From: DASRBO01 sp035653595
GTDB lineage: Bacteria; Actinomycetota; Acidimicrobiia; Acidimicrobiales; JAJPHE01
Reading direction: 5' to 3'
NCBI GenBank assembly: GCA_035653595.1
Contig: DASRBO010000091.1
Location: forward strand, 1 to 22,627
DNA: 22,627 nucleotides
Made by a program: the position numbers and the translations under genes. Position 1 is the stretch's first letter; each line of letters starts with the position of its first letter. The notes under the pieces are model-generated. The model saw only the letters and a program-made list of their open reading frames with translations, ran no database searches and had not been told where the DNA came from. This document shows, piece after piece, positions 22,063 through 22,627 of this stretch.

Positions 22063-22627
22063 GTGGGGGCCGATTGGCTGGTGGTCACGTGGGCGGGAGG
22101 CGGCAACGTCAACCCCGTCCTGGCACTGGCCGGACACCTGCGGGCCCGGGGGCACCGGCTGGCGGCGGTGGCTCCGTCGAGCCTGGCACCCCGGCTGGAC
22201 GCGGCCGGGGTCGAGCAGACGGTGGCCTCGTCGGGGTGGCTGCCGACGGCCGACGACGTGGCCTCGGCCGTGGAGCGGCTGAACCCGAACGCCCTCGTGA
22301 TGGACTACATGCTCACTGGTGCGCTGTGTGCCGCCGAGCGGGCGGGGCTGCCAACGGTGGCCCTGGTCCACACCCTGTACCGGGCCCTGCTGACCGACGG
22401 TGGGCCCTATCCGATGGGAATGGCCGGGCCGGTTGAAGCGGTGAACGCGGTGCGGCGCCAGCTCGGCCTCGAGCCCGTCTCCTCCCACGGCCAGCTGTTG
22501 ACGGCGGCCGATCTGGTCCTGGTGACCGCACCCCGCCAACTGGATGTCGACGGAGACACGCCGGCCAATGTCTCCTACTGCGGTGCCCTGTTCGAGGGTC
22601 CGGGCGAGGACGCCGGCTGGGTCCCAC
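22063..22627 (+). CDS. MGT-like family 1 glycosyltransferase, N-terminal part
   Basis: An open frame of 188 codons runs off the right edge without a stop. Its N-terminus (WLVVTWAGGGNVNPVLALAG, then HLRARGHRLAAVAP) is the classic GT-B acceptor-domain start of UDP-glycosyl/MGT-like transferases, with the G-G-N-x-x-P loop after strand 1. VMDYMLTGALCAAERAGLP, PTVALVHTLYR and the later NVSYCGALFEGP also fit that family, where YVGP-type motifs precede the linker to the nucleotide-sugar domain. An in-frame TGA at 22051 excludes an earlier start, so GTG 22063 is the first choice; GGAG lies only 2 nt upstream, so a later GTG (22081) or leaderless initiation is possible. The donor domain lies outside the window, so sugar and acceptor are unknown. 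It is divergent from the GH38 mannosidase. Confidence 0.85.
   Translation, partial: MGADWLVVTWAGGGNVNPVLALAGHLRARGHRLAAVAPSSLAPRLDAAGVEQTVASSGWLPTADDVASAVERLNPNALVMDYMLTGALCAAERAGLPTVALVHTLYRALLTDGGPYPMGMAGPVEAVNAVRRQLGLEPVSSHGQLLTAADLVLVTAPRQLDVDGDTPANVSYCGALFEGPGEDAGWVP

Noticed and set aside
19997..22282. 761-codon open frame antisense to the mannosidase
   Set aside because: No recognisable domain; composition is that of a complementary-strand shadow, and the GH38 motifs are all on the minus strand.

Overview
The window comes from a very GC-rich bacterial chromosome, clearly over 70% GC by eye, with dense genes and many GTG starts. Several gene contents point to Actinomycetota: a homodimeric AceE-type pyruvate dehydrogenase E1, a GT81 glucosyl-3-phosphoglycerate synthase, an F420-dependent LLM oxidoreductase, a TIGR03084-type DinB-like protein and an MCC-like acyl-CoA carboxylase. 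An acidimicrobiial or related uncultured lineage is plausible, but that is inference. No RNA gene, insertion sequence, phage gene or CRISPR array was seen.

Layout. (1) Bases 54-5636, minus strand: a tightly overlapping operon lpd (E3) > E2 acyltransferase > a single-ORF LipB-LipA fusion > M24 aminopeptidase. (2) 5746-7071, minus strand: an HSD17B10-like dehydrogenase and RNase HI. (3) 7125-10723, plus strand: aceE translationally coupled to gpgS. (4) 10836-15851, plus strand: a four-gene acyl-CoA carboxylase operon (carboxyltransferase, biotin carboxylase/BCCP, DinB-like protein, TetR regulator), every junction overlapping by 4 nt, preceded by a good promoter with an overlapping palindrome. 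(5) 15971-16927, plus strand: a CrtC/DUF7064-like protein. (6) 17088-18771, minus strand: an LLM oxidoreductase followed by a crotonase-family enzyme. (7) 18833-21940, minus strand: a GH38 alpha-mannosidase of the Ams1/MAN2C1 type. (8) 22063 to the right edge, plus strand: the N-terminal part of an MGT-like glycosyltransferase, divergent from the mannosidase.

How it fits together. E1, E2, E3 and both enzymes that make the lipoyl cofactor on E2 are encoded within about 9 kb, so the left half looks like a compact module for building lipoylated 2-oxoacid dehydrogenase. The right half is acyl-CoA and branched-chain catabolism with a likely local TetR repressor, followed by glycan genes.

The most unusual item is the LipB-LipA fusion: octanoyl transfer and sulfur insertion in one polypeptide, encoded directly after the E2 that would be its substrate. 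No gene-free stretch exceeds 300 bases; the longest is about 160 bases (16928-17087).
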